Shown in pieces: positions 49,531-58,711 of a stretch of DNA of 64,000 bases. The DNA is from Olavius algarvensis Delta 4 endosymbiont. Lineage in GTDB: Bacteria > Desulfobacterota > Desulfobacteria > Desulfobacterales > CAJINA01. Every line of letters begins with the position of its first letter. Within the stretch, counting starts at the first letter, position 1. The position numbers and the translations under genes were made by a program. The stretch is from contig CAJINA010000072.1 of NCBI GenBank assembly GCA_905176665.1, forward strand, positions 40,139 through 104,138, written 5' to 3'. The notes under the pieces are model-generated. The model searched no databases. It saw only the letters and a list, made by a program, of their open reading frames with translations, and was not told where the DNA came from.

Positions 49531-50289
49531 ATGACGAGGCTTTTTCAAAAATCTGGCTGGCTATCGGTTTTGCTGGTATGGGTAGTGTCTATTTCCGGTT
49601 GCGTAACGTCCCGGCAGCCGGCAGTGGTTCCGGTCGAGCGGCCGCCGGCGATTACGGAGAACCTAAAGGAATCTTCCTGGTGGCAGATCCGATTCGCTTT
49701 TAAGTGGCCGGAGAACACGGCGCCCGCCTGGCACCTCGATCTGATGGTTGCCCATAGTGTGGTAGCACCGGTTCTCGAGAAGCAGCGTGAGGCCATTGCC
49801 CTGTGGCGTTTTCATCGGCGGGCGGTTAGAGACGCGGCCGGTCACCAGTTTAGCTTCATTTTATTCACGACCGCGAACACCGCCGGGGATTTATTCAAAA
49901 GCATCGAGATGGCCCCGGAGATAGTTGGACTACAGGCGTCCGGCCGATTGGAAAGGCTGTCTATGGGCCGAGCAGGGGACCGCCAGGGGCGGCATATCGA
50001 AGACACAAGTGATTCGCGCTGGTCAGAGGAATTACAGAAATCATGGCCCTGGTTCATTATGGGTGTCAGTCGAATGTGGCTGACCCTGACCGATGAGCAG
50101 GCCAAGAAGCTGGCGTTCCAGGCCGGGGCTGCCCCATTGAGAGCCCGAATCGATTTTTACGAAGCCCTGAATAAAAAGGTCAGTCGGGTGTGGGAACGTG
50201 AAGGCGCGCACGCCTTGCTGCATCATCTAAACGCCATCTTTGGATATGAGCCTTTGATCATACGTGAAGAACGTGCCATACGATTCTAG
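49531..50289 (+). CDS. Hypothetical lipoprotein
   Basis: This is a 252-residue protein with an N-terminal lipoprotein signal: a hydrophobic stretch (WLSVLLVWVVSISGC) with a lipobox ending at Cys24. The mature part has no recognised domain; it is rich in Trp/Phe and contains a repeated-looking pattern (WHLDLMVAHSVVAPVLEKQ, LWRFHRRAVRDAAGHQFSF). The C-terminal half is predicted helical (KKVSRVWEREGAHALLHHLN). It may be a membrane-anchored part of the preceding kinase-phosphatase unit, but no function can be assigned. ATG 49531 is preferred over an earlier in-frame start at 49444 because it begins the signal peptide. Confidence 0.7.
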   Translation: MTRLFQKSGWLSVLLVWVVSISGCVTSRQPAVVPVERPPAITENLKESSWWQIRFAFKWPENTAPAWHLDLMVAHSVVAPVLEKQREAIALWRFHRRAVRDAAGHQFSFILFTTANTAGDLFKSIEMAPEIVGLQASGRLERLSMGRAGDRQGRHIEDTSDSRWSEELQKSWPWFIMGVSRMWLTLTDEQAKKLAFQAGAAPLRARIDFYEALNKKVSRVWEREGAHALLHHLNAIFGYEPLIIREERAIRF

Positions 50290-50317
50290 AACCAATATTG
50301 AGCGTTTAGCTCTAAGA

Positions 50318-50446
50318 CGTTAGCTGTTAGCCGGGATTGGTCAGGGGGCGTTCATCACTATCCGAATACCACTGACAGGGTTAGATTGAACGTGTCTGCA
50401 ATAGTAGGAATCCGTTATATTACCAGCTAGAAGCCAACGGCTAACC
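50318..50446. repeat. Imperfect inverted repeat of TTAGC-type units
   Basis: CGTTAGCTGTTAGC (50318-50331) is partly complementary to GCCAACGGCTAACC (50433-50446), 11 of 14 positions. The loop contains no gene. It fills the gap between the lipoprotein gene and the next small gene. Confidence 0.5.
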
Positions 50447-50472
50447 GCTATTTTCAGGTTGGGAGTGGCCCC

Positions 50473-50754
50473 ATGGACCTGTTCGGAAAGAAAAAGCCGG
50501 AAGTGCTCTTTGACGAACTTTTGGAGCGTTATAAAATAACGATCCATCGGTATTATGATGCGACCCGGCGGCAATGCACCACGGAAAGGGGCAGCACAGT
50601 GGCTTTTGAATTGGCGGACATCTTCCGTGATGCCCGTGAACAGCTGCCGGATGATCCGGACAGCCCCTTTTCATTTGAGGCCTTTCAAACGACCTGTGAC
50701 GAGATCAGAGCCCGCTGTTTTGCACAGCAGGATTTAAGTGACAACATCTGCTAG
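50473..50754 (+). CDS. Small hypothetical protein
   Basis: This is a 93-residue protein, MDLFGKKKPEVLFDELLERY..., helical and mixed-charge, with three Cys residues (including the last residue) but no CxxC pair. No family recognised. The ATG at 50473 follows GGGAGTGGCCCC with good spacing, supporting that it is real. It lies between two inverted-repeat regions and has no obvious operon partner. Confidence 0.55.
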   Translation: MDLFGKKKPEVLFDELLERYKITIHRYYDATRRQCTTERGSTVAFELADIFRDAREQLPDDPDSPFSFEAFQTTCDEIRARCFAQQDLSDNIC

Positions 50755-50828
50755 TGTTGCGCCCATATTTTTTTTAGCGCATAACGCTGTCGCCATAGTG
50801 CCATCAATTCGAGAAACATCAGAAATCC

Positions 50829-50997
50829 GGAACGTTCTCAATGCGAACGCGGCAATATCGAAATTCGAAATAAGACGGTAAATCTCAATGACCAAAAACG
50901 TAAATTAAAACTATCGTTGCAATCAATAAAATTCTGTTTTGGTCATTTGAATTTTGAATTTGTTTCGACTTTTCGTGCTTTGCATTTCGGATTTAGC
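50829..50997. repeat. C-family repeat (GGAACGTTCTCAATGCGAACGC block plus AATTCGAAAT palindrome), copy C1
   Basis: The block GGAACGTTCTCAATGCGAAC recurs twice, with changes, at 59277 and 59322. It is followed by ATATCGAAATTCGAAA. A TTTGAATTTTGAATTTG...GCATTTCGGATTT arm lies on the far side (50945-50996), making a loose AT-rich palindrome. The 310-bp stretch 50755-51066 holds nothing else I can identify. Confidence 0.65.
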
Positions 50998-51066
50998 CAA
51001 ATCCACGCCATATTTACGTAAGACAACCAGATACTGGCACGCTCTTAAAGTTGAAGGGGTACCTGC

Positions 51067-52485
51067 ATGGGTGGGCAAATCACTATCTCTATTTGGCTTT
51101 TTACACTGCTGGTGGTTATCGCCGGGATAGCCGTGCTTGATCGAGTTTTGATCCCCAGCACCCGCTGGTTCCTGCGCCGGCGGATAAACCGGGTGCTCGA
51201 TGAGATCGGTACCCGCCTGGATATCGAAATACGCCCGTTCCAGCTGACCAAGAGGTAGGTGCTGATCGACAGGCTGGTTTATGATCCCCAAATTATCAGC
51301 GCCATCAAGGCGTATGCCGCTGAACATGCCATGCCCCAGGAGGTGGCCCAGGGCAAGGTCATGACCTATGCCCGTGAAATTGTCCCCTCCTTCAACGCCT
51401 ATCTCTATTTTCGAATCGGCTACTGGATTGCCAAAAAGGTTGCGCGGATGCTGTACCGGGTGCGTGTCGGGCTCTTGGACGGCCGTGAGTATGCGCGTGT
51501 CGACCCCAATTCAACGGTTGTTTTTGTTATGAACCACCGTTCGAATATGGATTACATTTTGGTGGCTTTTCTGGCGGCTGAACGGACCACGTTGTCCTAT
51601 GCAGTCGGAGAGTGGGCCAAAATCTGGCCCCTGCAAATGCTGATTCGAGCCATGGGCGCCTTTTTTGTCCGGCGCCGTTCCGGCAATCCGCTGTACCGCA
51701 AAGTGTTGGAGCGGTATATCCACATGGCCACGCGGGAGGGCGTCTGCCAGGCGGTCTTTCCCGAGGGCGGTCTCAGCAAAGACGGCCGGCTGCAGGTGCC
51801 GAAACTTGGCCTGGTGGATTACATGCTGCGCGATTTCGACCGCGCGGCGGATCGGGATATCGTCTTTATCCCGGTGGGGATCAACTACGATCGCACCCTT
51901 GAGGACCGCAGCCTGTTGCGCGCCCTCGACCGTGATGTTGACCGGCGCAGCTGGTGGTTTGTGGTCTGGACCACAACCCGCTTCATCAGCCACAGCTTGA
52001 TGCTGATGATTCTCAGCCGCTGGCGGCGATACGGCTATGCCTGTGTCAACTTTGGGCGGCCGCTCTCCATGCAGGCTTACTGTACAGAAACCGGGCTTGA
52101 TTTCAACCAGCTGGAGCGCGGTAGACGTTTCCAGGAAGTCGAAATCTTGAGCAACCGGCTGATGGAGGGAATTGCTGCCGTGGTCCCGGTTTTACCGGTA
52201 CCGCTGGTGGCGACCGTATTTTTGGAAGCGGTGGAGGCGGGGATGGATATTCTCGAAATCGAAAGGCGTAGCAACCGCATGATAGATGAACTCAAAGCGG
52301 CGGGTGCGCCCATTTTCGAGGTGCCCCGCAGTACCCGGGCGCGAACCATTGCCGATGCAGTTGCTTTCCTGCGGCTACGCCGCCTTATTACGGCCAGCGG
52401 GCGTATCTTCAAGGCCGTACCATCCGAAGAAGCAACCCTGGCATACTATGCCAATTCCATCCGGCACTGGCGCCATCTCACATAA
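51067..52485 (+). pseudogene. PlsB-like glycerol-3-phosphate acyltransferase, interrupted by an in-frame TAG codon
   Basis: One continuous frame, except for TAG at 51256-51258, encodes about 472 residues. The first 63 codons hold a membrane helix (ISIWLFTLLVVIAGIAVL) and end IRPFQLTKR. After the stop comes VLIDRLVYDPQIISAIKAYA, then the acyltransferase motifs MNHRSNMDYILVAF (H-x4-D), MGAFFVRRRSGNPLYR and VFPEGGLSKDGR. The second part could start at the GTG directly after the TAG. The protein should acylate glycerol-3-phosphate at the inner membrane. TAG may replace CAG (Gln), as nonsense mutation, sequencing error or readthrough. Both halves look otherwise unmutated. Confidence 0.85.
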
Positions 52486-52509
52486 TTCACATAATATTTG
52501 GGAGAGCGG

Positions 52510-53202
52510 TTACTGGACGATGGGATGGTTCTGCCTGTGCCAGTCCACAATGCCGCGCCGCAGGTTGATGATCCGGCTGAATCCATCATCAATGAGGATC
52601 TTGGAAGCGACAGTACTGCGGTTACCGGTGGCGCAGTATACGAGTATATCCTGGTCCTTATACGCTGCCAGTCTCCCCAGGTTCTGCTGCAGGATTTGAA
52701 CCGGTAAGAGCACGGCATTCTCCAAATGACCGCGCTTATATTCCGCCGGTGTTCGGACATCCAGGACCAGGGGATTGCGGGTGTCGATGATTTGCCGCGC
52801 CTCGGCTGAGGTTACTTCGGTGTATTTCTCCTGTATGTAATCAACAACCCAGATCTGGCCGCTGACGTTGCCGAGTGTGAACGCAAAGGAACCGGCTTGC
52901 TTCATTTTAAAATATGGCGCCGCGGTGATGTCACGGGAAAGTTTTGTCTCGATCTCCAGGCCCGGAATAGAGAGGGACAGCCCGTCAAGGGATGGATCAA
53001 CCTTAAACTTGATATAGTCGCCCCGGTATACCACGAGGATGACCGGATCGTCCGTGTGGGAAACAGGCAGGATGCGGATTCCGTTCATGATTTTGCCGGA
53101 TACCGGCCGGTCCAGCTGACCAGGACCGGCCGCGAAACAAAAAGCAGTGGCAGCGATAAATACACCCAACAGGTATATGGTTTTGAAAGTGGCGCTTTTC
53201 AT
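52510..53202 (-). CDS. Exported rhodanese-domain protein with N-terminal beta domain
   Basis: This is a 230-residue protein. A signal peptide (TIYLLGVFIAATAFCFAA) is followed by a ~100-residue beta-rich, cupredoxin-like region (VILVVYRGDYIKFKVDPSLD, QAGSFAFTLGN). A rhodanese domain follows from about residue 130: NPLVLDVRTPAEYKRGHLEN and the active-site loop VYCATGNRS with Cys190. It probably handles sulfur or acts as a sulfane-binding protein in the periplasm. ATG 53202 follows GAGGGATAT; the open frame extends 29 codons upstream without support. Convergent with the PlsB-like gene, 24 bp apart. Confidence 0.88.
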   Translation of the reverse strand: MKSATFKTIYLLGVFIAATAFCFAAGPGQLDRPVSGKIMNGIRILPVSHTDDPVILVVYRGDYIKFKVDPSLDGLSLSIPGLEIETKLSRDITAAPYFKMKQAGSFAFTLGNVSGQIWVVDYIQEKYTEVTSAEARQIIDTRNPLVLDVRTPAEYKRGHLENAVLLPVQILQQNLGRLAAYKDQDILVYCATGNRSTVASKILIDDGFSRIINLRRGIVDWHRQNHPIVQ

Positions 53203-53451
53203 ATATCCCTCGATCGTATGCTGAAGTTCATCCCCCGCAGGGGGCTGTGGATAACATAAGGCCGAATCACCGCAGTGCAATGCGGCCACAAGAGGTAGCG
53301 CTGCGCTGGGCGGTATGTATGCTGCGACCTTGCTTTCCTGGATTTATTCCTTTAACTTCTTGAATCATATGATAAAACTAAAAAGACGCCAGCATGTCCC
53401 GTTTGGAGTTTGCTTGCTAATGTCCGGCTCTGGACAAGAGGAGCGTTGAAA

Positions 53452-54306
53452 ATGGAATTCCAAAAGAGTTTCGTAAACACATACCTGCTCAGTTCGATCG
53501 TGGCCATCTTTGGAACGGTTTTTTTGGCCATCATTATTATTTTCCTGAACGGGCAGACACGGACGTCCCGCCAGACTGCCGCATTCTTGCAGGAATACAC
53601 GGAGTTCAAGAAAGCGGCCATCAAGGATGAAATCGGGATCGTCATGAGTTTGATCAATTCCAAGATTGAACGGCTGGACAGCACCTTTGAATCTGCCCGC
53701 GAGCGAGCCCAGGCCGAGGTGTTGAATTGGATCAACACCATTCGGTTGCGTGAGAACCAGTATGTCGCGGTGAATACCATGGACGGCACGATTCTGGCCC
53801 ACTATGTAGCCCGGAATATAGGCAAAAACATGTGGGCCTTTGAAGATGCCAATGGGGTCAAAGCCGTCCAGGAGGCCACGCGAGTATCCCGGCAGACGGA
53901 AGGGGGGGGTGTCCGCTATGTGGGCTCGGTCCGGCCCACAACCGGCGAGCCGGGCCGGAAGATCACCTACGCCCAAATCTTACCTGAATGGGGCTGGGTC
54001 GTTGCAACCGGAGTTTACCTGGACGATATTGAAATGGCAGCCGCCCAGAACCGGGCCGCCCTCAATGAAAATCTCAAACAGGATTTTACCGGGGTTGCCT
54101 TCGTGTTGGTTCTGGCACTGGCCATCTCACTCCTGTTTACCCGGCTGTTGTCGGGCAGGCGGATCAGAAGGCAATCATTGCCAGCGGGTTTGCCGAGACT
54201 GAGGAAGTGAAAGCCGCCCAGGCCCTGGGCGCCGGCGACTATCTAAAAAAAACAGTATACTTTGGAAAAAATAGGACTGGCCATTAAAACCAAGTTGGCG
54301 CGATAA
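53452..54306 (+). pseudogene. Decayed Cache-domain hybrid sensor kinase: sensor part fused by deletion to a receiver remnant
   Basis: The 252-residue frame from 53452 (GAGGAG upstream) encodes a membrane helix (IVAIFGTVFLAIIIIFLNG), a Cache-type sensor (LRENQYVAVNTMDGTILAHY, EWGWVVATGVYLDDIE) and a second helix, then goes out of frame at about 54156. The other frame encodes the end of a receiver domain (KAIIASGFAETEEVKAAQAL), and after a run of A a third frame gives YTLEKIGLAIKTKL. The HAMP, HisKA and ATPase parts are missing. This is a large internal deletion plus two frameshifts; the truncated membrane sensor might still be expressed. Confidence 0.8.
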
Positions 54307-54358
54307 CATCAGGCAAAGCCCGCGCCTTTTTTCAAACTGCTAGCGACGAGGCACACCA

Positions 54359-55678
54359 TTGGATAACTCCCGGGAGAAAAAACCCCATACCATCCTGGTC
54401 ATTGATGATGAGGAAAGTATTCGAACCTTTCTGAACATTCGGCTTACCGGCTGGGGGTACCGGCCCATCAGCGCTAGCTGTGGGCGTGTTGGTATCCAGA
54501 TGATTCAAGAGGGCAATCCCGATGTGGTCATCACTGATCTGTACATGGATGATGGTGACGGATTCAATCTGCTGGCGTTCGTCCGGGAGAAAGCACCGGA
54601 CCTGCCTGTTATTGTGCTCTCCGGCCAGGGACAACTGGGCGATGCGATCCGGGCATTGCGCCTGGGCGCCTGGGACTATCTCTACAAACCGATAGAAGAG
54701 ATTGATATAATTAAGGTGGCCATTGATAAAGCTTTGGAGAAAGCCCTGCTGATCAAAGAGAATCAACGCTATCATGATCACCTTGAAACGCTGGTTGCCC
54801 AAAAAAGTGCTGAACTGGCCGAGAACGAGAAACACTACCGGACAGTGGCCGATTTTACTTACGATTGGGAGTATTGGATGGATGCCGATGGCCGGATTCA
54901 GTACATGTCACCTTCTTGCGAGCGGGTCACGGGGTATACTACCAAGCAGTTTTTGGCTGATCCCGGGTTGATCGAATCTATCTTGCACACAGACGATCAG
55001 GAAGCGTTTTCCCAACATTTACGGGCCGAGAACTTGGCCGGTGATGTCAGCCATATTGATTTTCGAATTATCCGCCGGGATGGCCAGATGCGCTGGATTG
55101 GCCATCGCTGCCGGGAGGTCCACGATGAAAACGGCGTTTATATCGGCCGGCGGGTCAGCAATCGGGATATCTCTTACCAAAAGAAGATCGAAATCAATCT
55201 CATAGAAAAGCAGCATGACCTTATCAACAAAACAATTCACCTGGAAAAAGCCAACTATAACCTGGAGAATGCCAACCAGGCCCTGAAGGCGCTATTAGAT
55301 CAGCGGGAGATCGAAAAACGTTCCATCGAGCAATCCATGGTCGGCAATCTGAAGCGGTTCGTGTTCCCCTATTTAACTGAGCTGCAAGAATTGAGAATTT
55401 CGGATGAAGCCAGGACCTATCTTAATATTGTCAGGGCCAATATAGAACAGCTGGTTTCGCCGGTCTCCAAAACGCTCAGCGGGGCATACCTGGATTTAAC
55501 GCCCACGGAAATCAGGGTGGCTGATCTCATTCGGCAGGGGGAGTCGACCAAGTCCATAGCCGGTCTGATGAGTATGTCCACCAGCACCGTTTCAATCCAT
55601 CGCAACAGTATCCGTAAAAAGTTGAAATTAATCAATAAAAAGGTCAATCTCTATTCCTACCTAAACGCATTGACATAA
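54359..55678 (+). CDS. Response regulator with REC, PAS and LuxR-type HTH domains
   Basis: This is a 439-residue protein. The receiver domain (10-125) has VIDDEES, the phospho-acceptor Asp60 in DVVITDLYMDD and the Lys in YLYKPIE. A coiled segment leads to a PAS/PAC domain (about 155-275: DFTYDWEYWMDADGRIQYM, RRVSNRDISYQKK), then a coiled coil and a C-terminal HTH (LTPTEIRVADLIRQGESTKS, STSTVSIHRNSIRKKL). The TTG at 54359 with GAGG 7 bases upstream is the likely start. The domain order REC-PAS-HTH recurs in anaerobic deltaproteobacterial regulators. Its kinase may have been the decayed gene just upstream. Confidence 0.88.
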   Translation: MDNSREKKPHTILVIDDEESIRTFLNIRLTGWGYRPISASCGRVGIQMIQEGNPDVVITDLYMDDGDGFNLLAFVREKAPDLPVIVLSGQGQLGDAIRALRLGAWDYLYKPIEEIDIIKVAIDKALEKALLIKENQRYHDHLETLVAQKSAELAENEKHYRTVADFTYDWEYWMDADGRIQYMSPSCERVTGYTTKQFLADPGLIESILHTDDQEAFSQHLRAENLAGDVSHIDFRIIRRDGQMRWIGHRCREVHDENGVYIGRRVSNRDISYQKKIEINLIEKQHDLINKTIHLEKANYNLENANQALKALLDQREIEKRSIEQSMVGNLKRFVFPYLTELQELRISDEARTYLNIVRANIEQLVSPVSKTLSGAYLDLTPTEIRVADLIRQGESTKSIAGLMSMSTSTVSIHRNSIRKKLKLINKKVNLYSYLNALT

Positions 55679-55705
55679 TTTCGGCTCTGTCCCTCCATAA
55701 ATTTT

Positions 55706-55730
55706 TAATATCTATATTATATAGATATTA
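55706..55730. promoter_or_regulatory. AT-rich palindrome upstream of chemoreceptor gene
   Basis: TAATATCTATA and TATAGATATTA are complementary around a 3-base centre, and a further ATAGATATT follows. It lies 28 bp after the LuxR regulator stop and about 200 bp before the chemoreceptor start. There is no T run, so an operator is more likely than a terminator. Confidence 0.45.
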
Positions 55731-55927
55731 AATAGATATTCTTCTGATGTTAAGAAAATTCTCCGTTCCCCGATAACCAGATTAACGGAATGCAGATTCC
55801 GCCCGTCCCAACCCGGCCCCACTACCATGACATGTACTGATTGCAGCTGATCTTCATGCGACGCATGCCGGTGGGGGTGAATCGAAAACGGTCCATTAAC
55901 AGCACGTCAAAAAAAGGAGGCGGTACC

Positions 55928-57901
55928 GTGAACTGGAAAAAGATGACAATCGGAAAAAGGATATCCCTGGGATTCGGTGTGGTGCTGACATTGCTGATCG
56001 CTGTGGGGCTGCTGAGTTATTTCGGGGTGGGCACGATTGTCGGGGATGCCAAGGAAGTTATCAGCGGCAACCAGCTGGACGGCAACCTGGCCCAGAAAGA
56101 GGTCGATCATCTCAACTGGGCCGGGAAGGTCAACGCGCTGCTCACCGATGCCAACGTGACCAAATTGGAAGTGCAGACGGATGACCACAAGTGCGGTTTC
56201 GGAAAGTGGTTGTACGGGGAGGGACGCAAGCATGCCGAGACCCTGGTGCCCAGTCTGGCTCCCCTGCTCAAGGCCATTGAAAAACCACATGCCCGGCTGC
56301 ATGCTTCTGCAGTCAAAATTGATTCGGTTTTTGAACAGGCTGACATCGAACTGGGTGGTTTTCTGCGTGAAAAGAAGACCGACCATCTGGCCTGGATGCA
56401 CAAGGTCAAAGAGGTCTTTGTAGATATCAATCTTGAGAAAGTGGACGTACAGATGGACCCGACCAAATGCAGTTTGGGGAAATGGATCGTGTCGGCTGAA
56501 GTGGCGGCCTTGAAAGCCAAGGATTCCGACTTTGCCGCTCGGGTGGATGCGGTTATCGGCCCCCACAAAAAGCTGCACGAAAGCGCCCGGCACGTCAATG
56601 CATTATTACAGGCCGGCAGTCGTCTCGAAGCAGCTCAATTCTATATGGACAATGTTAAGTCAACGGCTGAAACCGTACTAACCAAATTGGACGCAATTAT
56701 CAGCGCTAATGATGCCAAGGTAGACGGTATGCGAAAAGCCAATGCGATTTATGCAACTGAGAGTCTGCCCGCACTCCAGAGAGTTCAGGGCTTGCTCGGT
56801 AAAATCCGAGGCGAAGCCCGGCAGCACATCATGACTGATGAAGTGATGCTTGATCATGCCCAGGGCATAAAGCGCAACGTGTTGCTCGTGGTGGCCGTCG
56901 CGGTAGTCGTGGGGATTCTTTTGGCCTTTCTTATCTCCAGGGGCATCGTGTCCGTCCTGCGGAAAATCGCCGGCCAGATGGATGAAGGGGCCGCCCAGGT
57001 GGCCTCAGCTGCCAGCCAGGTATCTTCGGCCAGCCAGTCTCTGGCCGAGGGCTCGTCCGAACAGGCGGCCTCCATCGAGGAAACGTCGGCCTCCCTGGAA
57101 GAGATGTCCTCCATGACCAATCAGAATTCGGACAGCGCCGGCCAGGCCGATGGTCTCATGACAGAGGCCAACACCGTGGTCAGCGGAGCCAACGATTCCA
57201 TGAACCAACTGACGACCTCCATGGAAGAGATATCCGCGGCCAGCACCGAAACTTCCAAGATCATCAAGACTATCGACGAAATTGCGTTTCAGACCAATCT
57301 GCTGGCACTCAATGCGGCGGTGGAAGCAGCGCGAGCCGGGGAGGCGGGGGCAGGGTTCGCCGTGGTGGCCGACGAGGTGCGCAACCTGGCGATGCGGGCG
57401 GCGGATGCGGCTAAAAACACAGCCGACTTGATCGAAGGCACGGTTACAAAAGTTGATGCGGGCACCGGCCTGGTCAACCGGACCAACGAGGCCTTTTCCC
57501 AGGTGGCCGACAGCGCTGCCAAGGTGGGCGAACTGGTGGCCGAGATTGCGGCAGCCTCGCATGAGCAGGCCCAGGGTATCGGGCAGGTGAACACGGCCGT
57601 GACCGAAATGGACAAGATCACCCAGCAGAACGCGGCCAACGCCGAAGAATCGGCCAGTGCCTCTGAAGAGATGAACGCCCAGGCGCAGCAGATGAAGATG
57701 ATTGTGGATCAGTTGGTTGCCCTGGTGGGCGGTGCAGGCAATGGCACCAGTTCGCGAAAAAAGACAGACCCGCCAAAATTCAAAGCCGCCCCAAGGCCCG
57801 TTGAAATTCCACCAAGAGCGGCGCAACAGAATTCGCATGTCCAAGACCTCGATCCCAGAGAAGTGATTCCACTGGGAGACGCGGACTTTAAGGATTTTTA
57901 G
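55928..57901 (+). CDS. Methyl-accepting chemotaxis protein with two tandem CZB zinc-binding domains
   Basis: This is a 657-residue receptor starting at a GTG with AGGAGGCGG upstream. TM1 spans residues 12-33 ([19 protein letters not shown]) and TM2 about 317-340 ([19 protein letters not shown]). Between them lie two CZB domains with identical ligand spacing: His61, Cys89, His121, His125 and His153, Cys181, His213, His217 (HLNW...CGFGKW...PHARLH and HLAW...CSLGKW...PHKKLH). The cytoplasmic hairpin tip reads [20 protein letters not shown] followed by [15 protein letters not shown]. The C-terminus has no CheR pentapeptide. CZB domains bind zinc and are usually cytoplasmic; here they appear to be in the extracytoplasmic sensor region. 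Confidence 0.93.
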   Translation: MNWKKMTIGKRISLGFGVVLTLLIAVGLLSYFGVGTIVGDAKEVISGNQLDGNLAQKEVDHLNWAGKVNALLTDANVTKLEVQTDDHKCGFGKWLYGEGRKHAETLVPSLAPLLKAIEKPHARLHASAVKIDSVFEQADIELGGFLREKKTDHLAWMHKVKEVFVDINLEKVDVQMDPTKCSLGKWIVSAEVAALKAKDSDFAARVDAVIGPHKKLHESARHVNALLQAGSRLEAAQFYMDNVKSTAETVLTKLDAIISANDAKVDGMRKANAIYATESLPALQRVQGLLGKIRGEARQHIMTDEVMLDHAQGIKRNVLLVVAVAVVVGILLAFLISRGIVSVLRKIAGQMDEGAAQVASAASQVSSASQSLAEGSSEQAASIEETSASLEEMSSMTNQNSDSAGQADGLMTEANTVVSGANDSMNQLTTSMEEISAASTETSKIIKTIDEIAFQTNLLALNAAVEAARAGEAGAGFAVVADEVRNLAMRAADAAKNTADLIEGTVTKVDAGTGLVNRTNEAFSQVADSAAKVGELVAEIAAASHEQAQGIGQVNTAVTEMDKITQQNAANAEESASASEEMNAQAQQMKMIVDQLVALVGGAGNGTSSRKKTDPPKFKAAPRPVEIPPRAAQQNSHVQDLDPREVIPLGDADFKDF

Positions 57902-58012
57902 CGGAAAACAGGAGTGACCCTACACTGATTGGGCCGGGGGGCAACCCGGCAGGGCCTGGAGCCAGGGCATCGCCTGGCACCAGAGCCCCTAAGGCCTTAA
58001 AGGAGTATTGTG

Positions 58013-58687
58013 ATGTTAAGCTTAAAGAATATCATCGACAATCTGCCCAGCGCGGTTATGGTATTCAACAAAGACCGTCGGGCTATCATGGTCAATAAAA
58101 TGGCACAGAACCTGGTTGTTGAAACAGAGGACGACCTGGTCGGTAAGTGTGTCGGGGATCTCGTGGGCTGTATCCACGCCCTTGAATCGCCGGAAGGGTG
58201 CGGGTTTACAAAATTTTGTAATTTTTGCGGCCTGAGCCGGGCCGTAGCGAGAGCTTTCAGTGAAAAAGTAGACATATCAACCTTTGAAGCATGTATTGAA
58301 AACGAACCGGACCGCCCGCGTTTTCTCAAGATCTCCGTAACCCTTTTTGACATGCCGCCGTGGGGACATCGGCACAGTAATACAACTGTCGCTATTGTAA
58401 CGATGGATGACGTGACTGAATACAAAAAGCGAGAGCGCCTGGCCGCTGTATTGGAGACGGTGGGTGCCATCTGCCATGAGTTGAATCAACCGCTAATGGT
58501 GCTTTCCGGGCAGCTCGATCTGTTGGAGTTGGATATCGGCAGCCATAGCCGCGTCCAGGCCCTGCGAGAGCAGGCTGAGCGCATGGGAGAGATTACCCGC
58601 AAATTGCAGTCCGTCAAGGGGTATGCTTCCAAAGCGTTATTTAAAAAGGATCTGCGGATACTGGACATGGAAAAGGCCTGCGCTTAA
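58013..58687 (+). CDS. PAS-HisKA signalling protein lacking an ATPase domain
   Basis: This is a 224-residue protein. The N-terminal PAS domain carries a cysteine cluster: Cys46, Cys53, Cys63, Cys69 and Cys72 (GKCVGDLVGC, CGFTKFCNFCGLSR). It is followed by a HisKA-like helical pair with His155 in ICHELNQPLMVLSGQL and a conserved tail (MGEITRKLQSVKGYASKAL, then LRILDMEKACA). There is no HATPase domain and no sign of truncation; other anaerobes carry similar ATPase-less HisKA proteins ending this way. It may bind a metal or Fe-S cluster and act as a dimeric sensor or phosphotransfer partner. The ATG has AAGGAGTATTGTG upstream. It follows the chemoreceptor gene by 112 bp. Confidence 0.8.
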   Translation: MLSLKNIIDNLPSAVMVFNKDRRAIMVNKMAQNLVVETEDDLVGKCVGDLVGCIHALESPEGCGFTKFCNFCGLSRAVARAFSEKVDISTFEACIENEPDRPRFLKISVTLFDMPPWGHRHSNTTVAIVTMDDVTEYKKRERLAAVLETVGAICHELNQPLMVLSGQLDLLELDIGSHSRVQALREQAERMGEITRKLQSVKGYASKALFKKDLRILDMEKACA

Positions 58688-58711
58688 GCATTTTGGGAAG
58701 GGGCGCTCCAT

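Noticed and set aside
51028..51050. Sigma-54 promoter (TGGCACG near 51033)
   Set aside because: The -24-like element lacks a GC at the -12 position with correct spacing.
51256..51258. Pyrrolysine as the established meaning of internal TAG codons
   Set aside because: TAG is used as an ordinary stop for several genes here (1929, 2904, 34361, 35424 and 43529 genes among others) and no pyl genes are in the window, so readthrough is kept only as an alternative to mutation or error.
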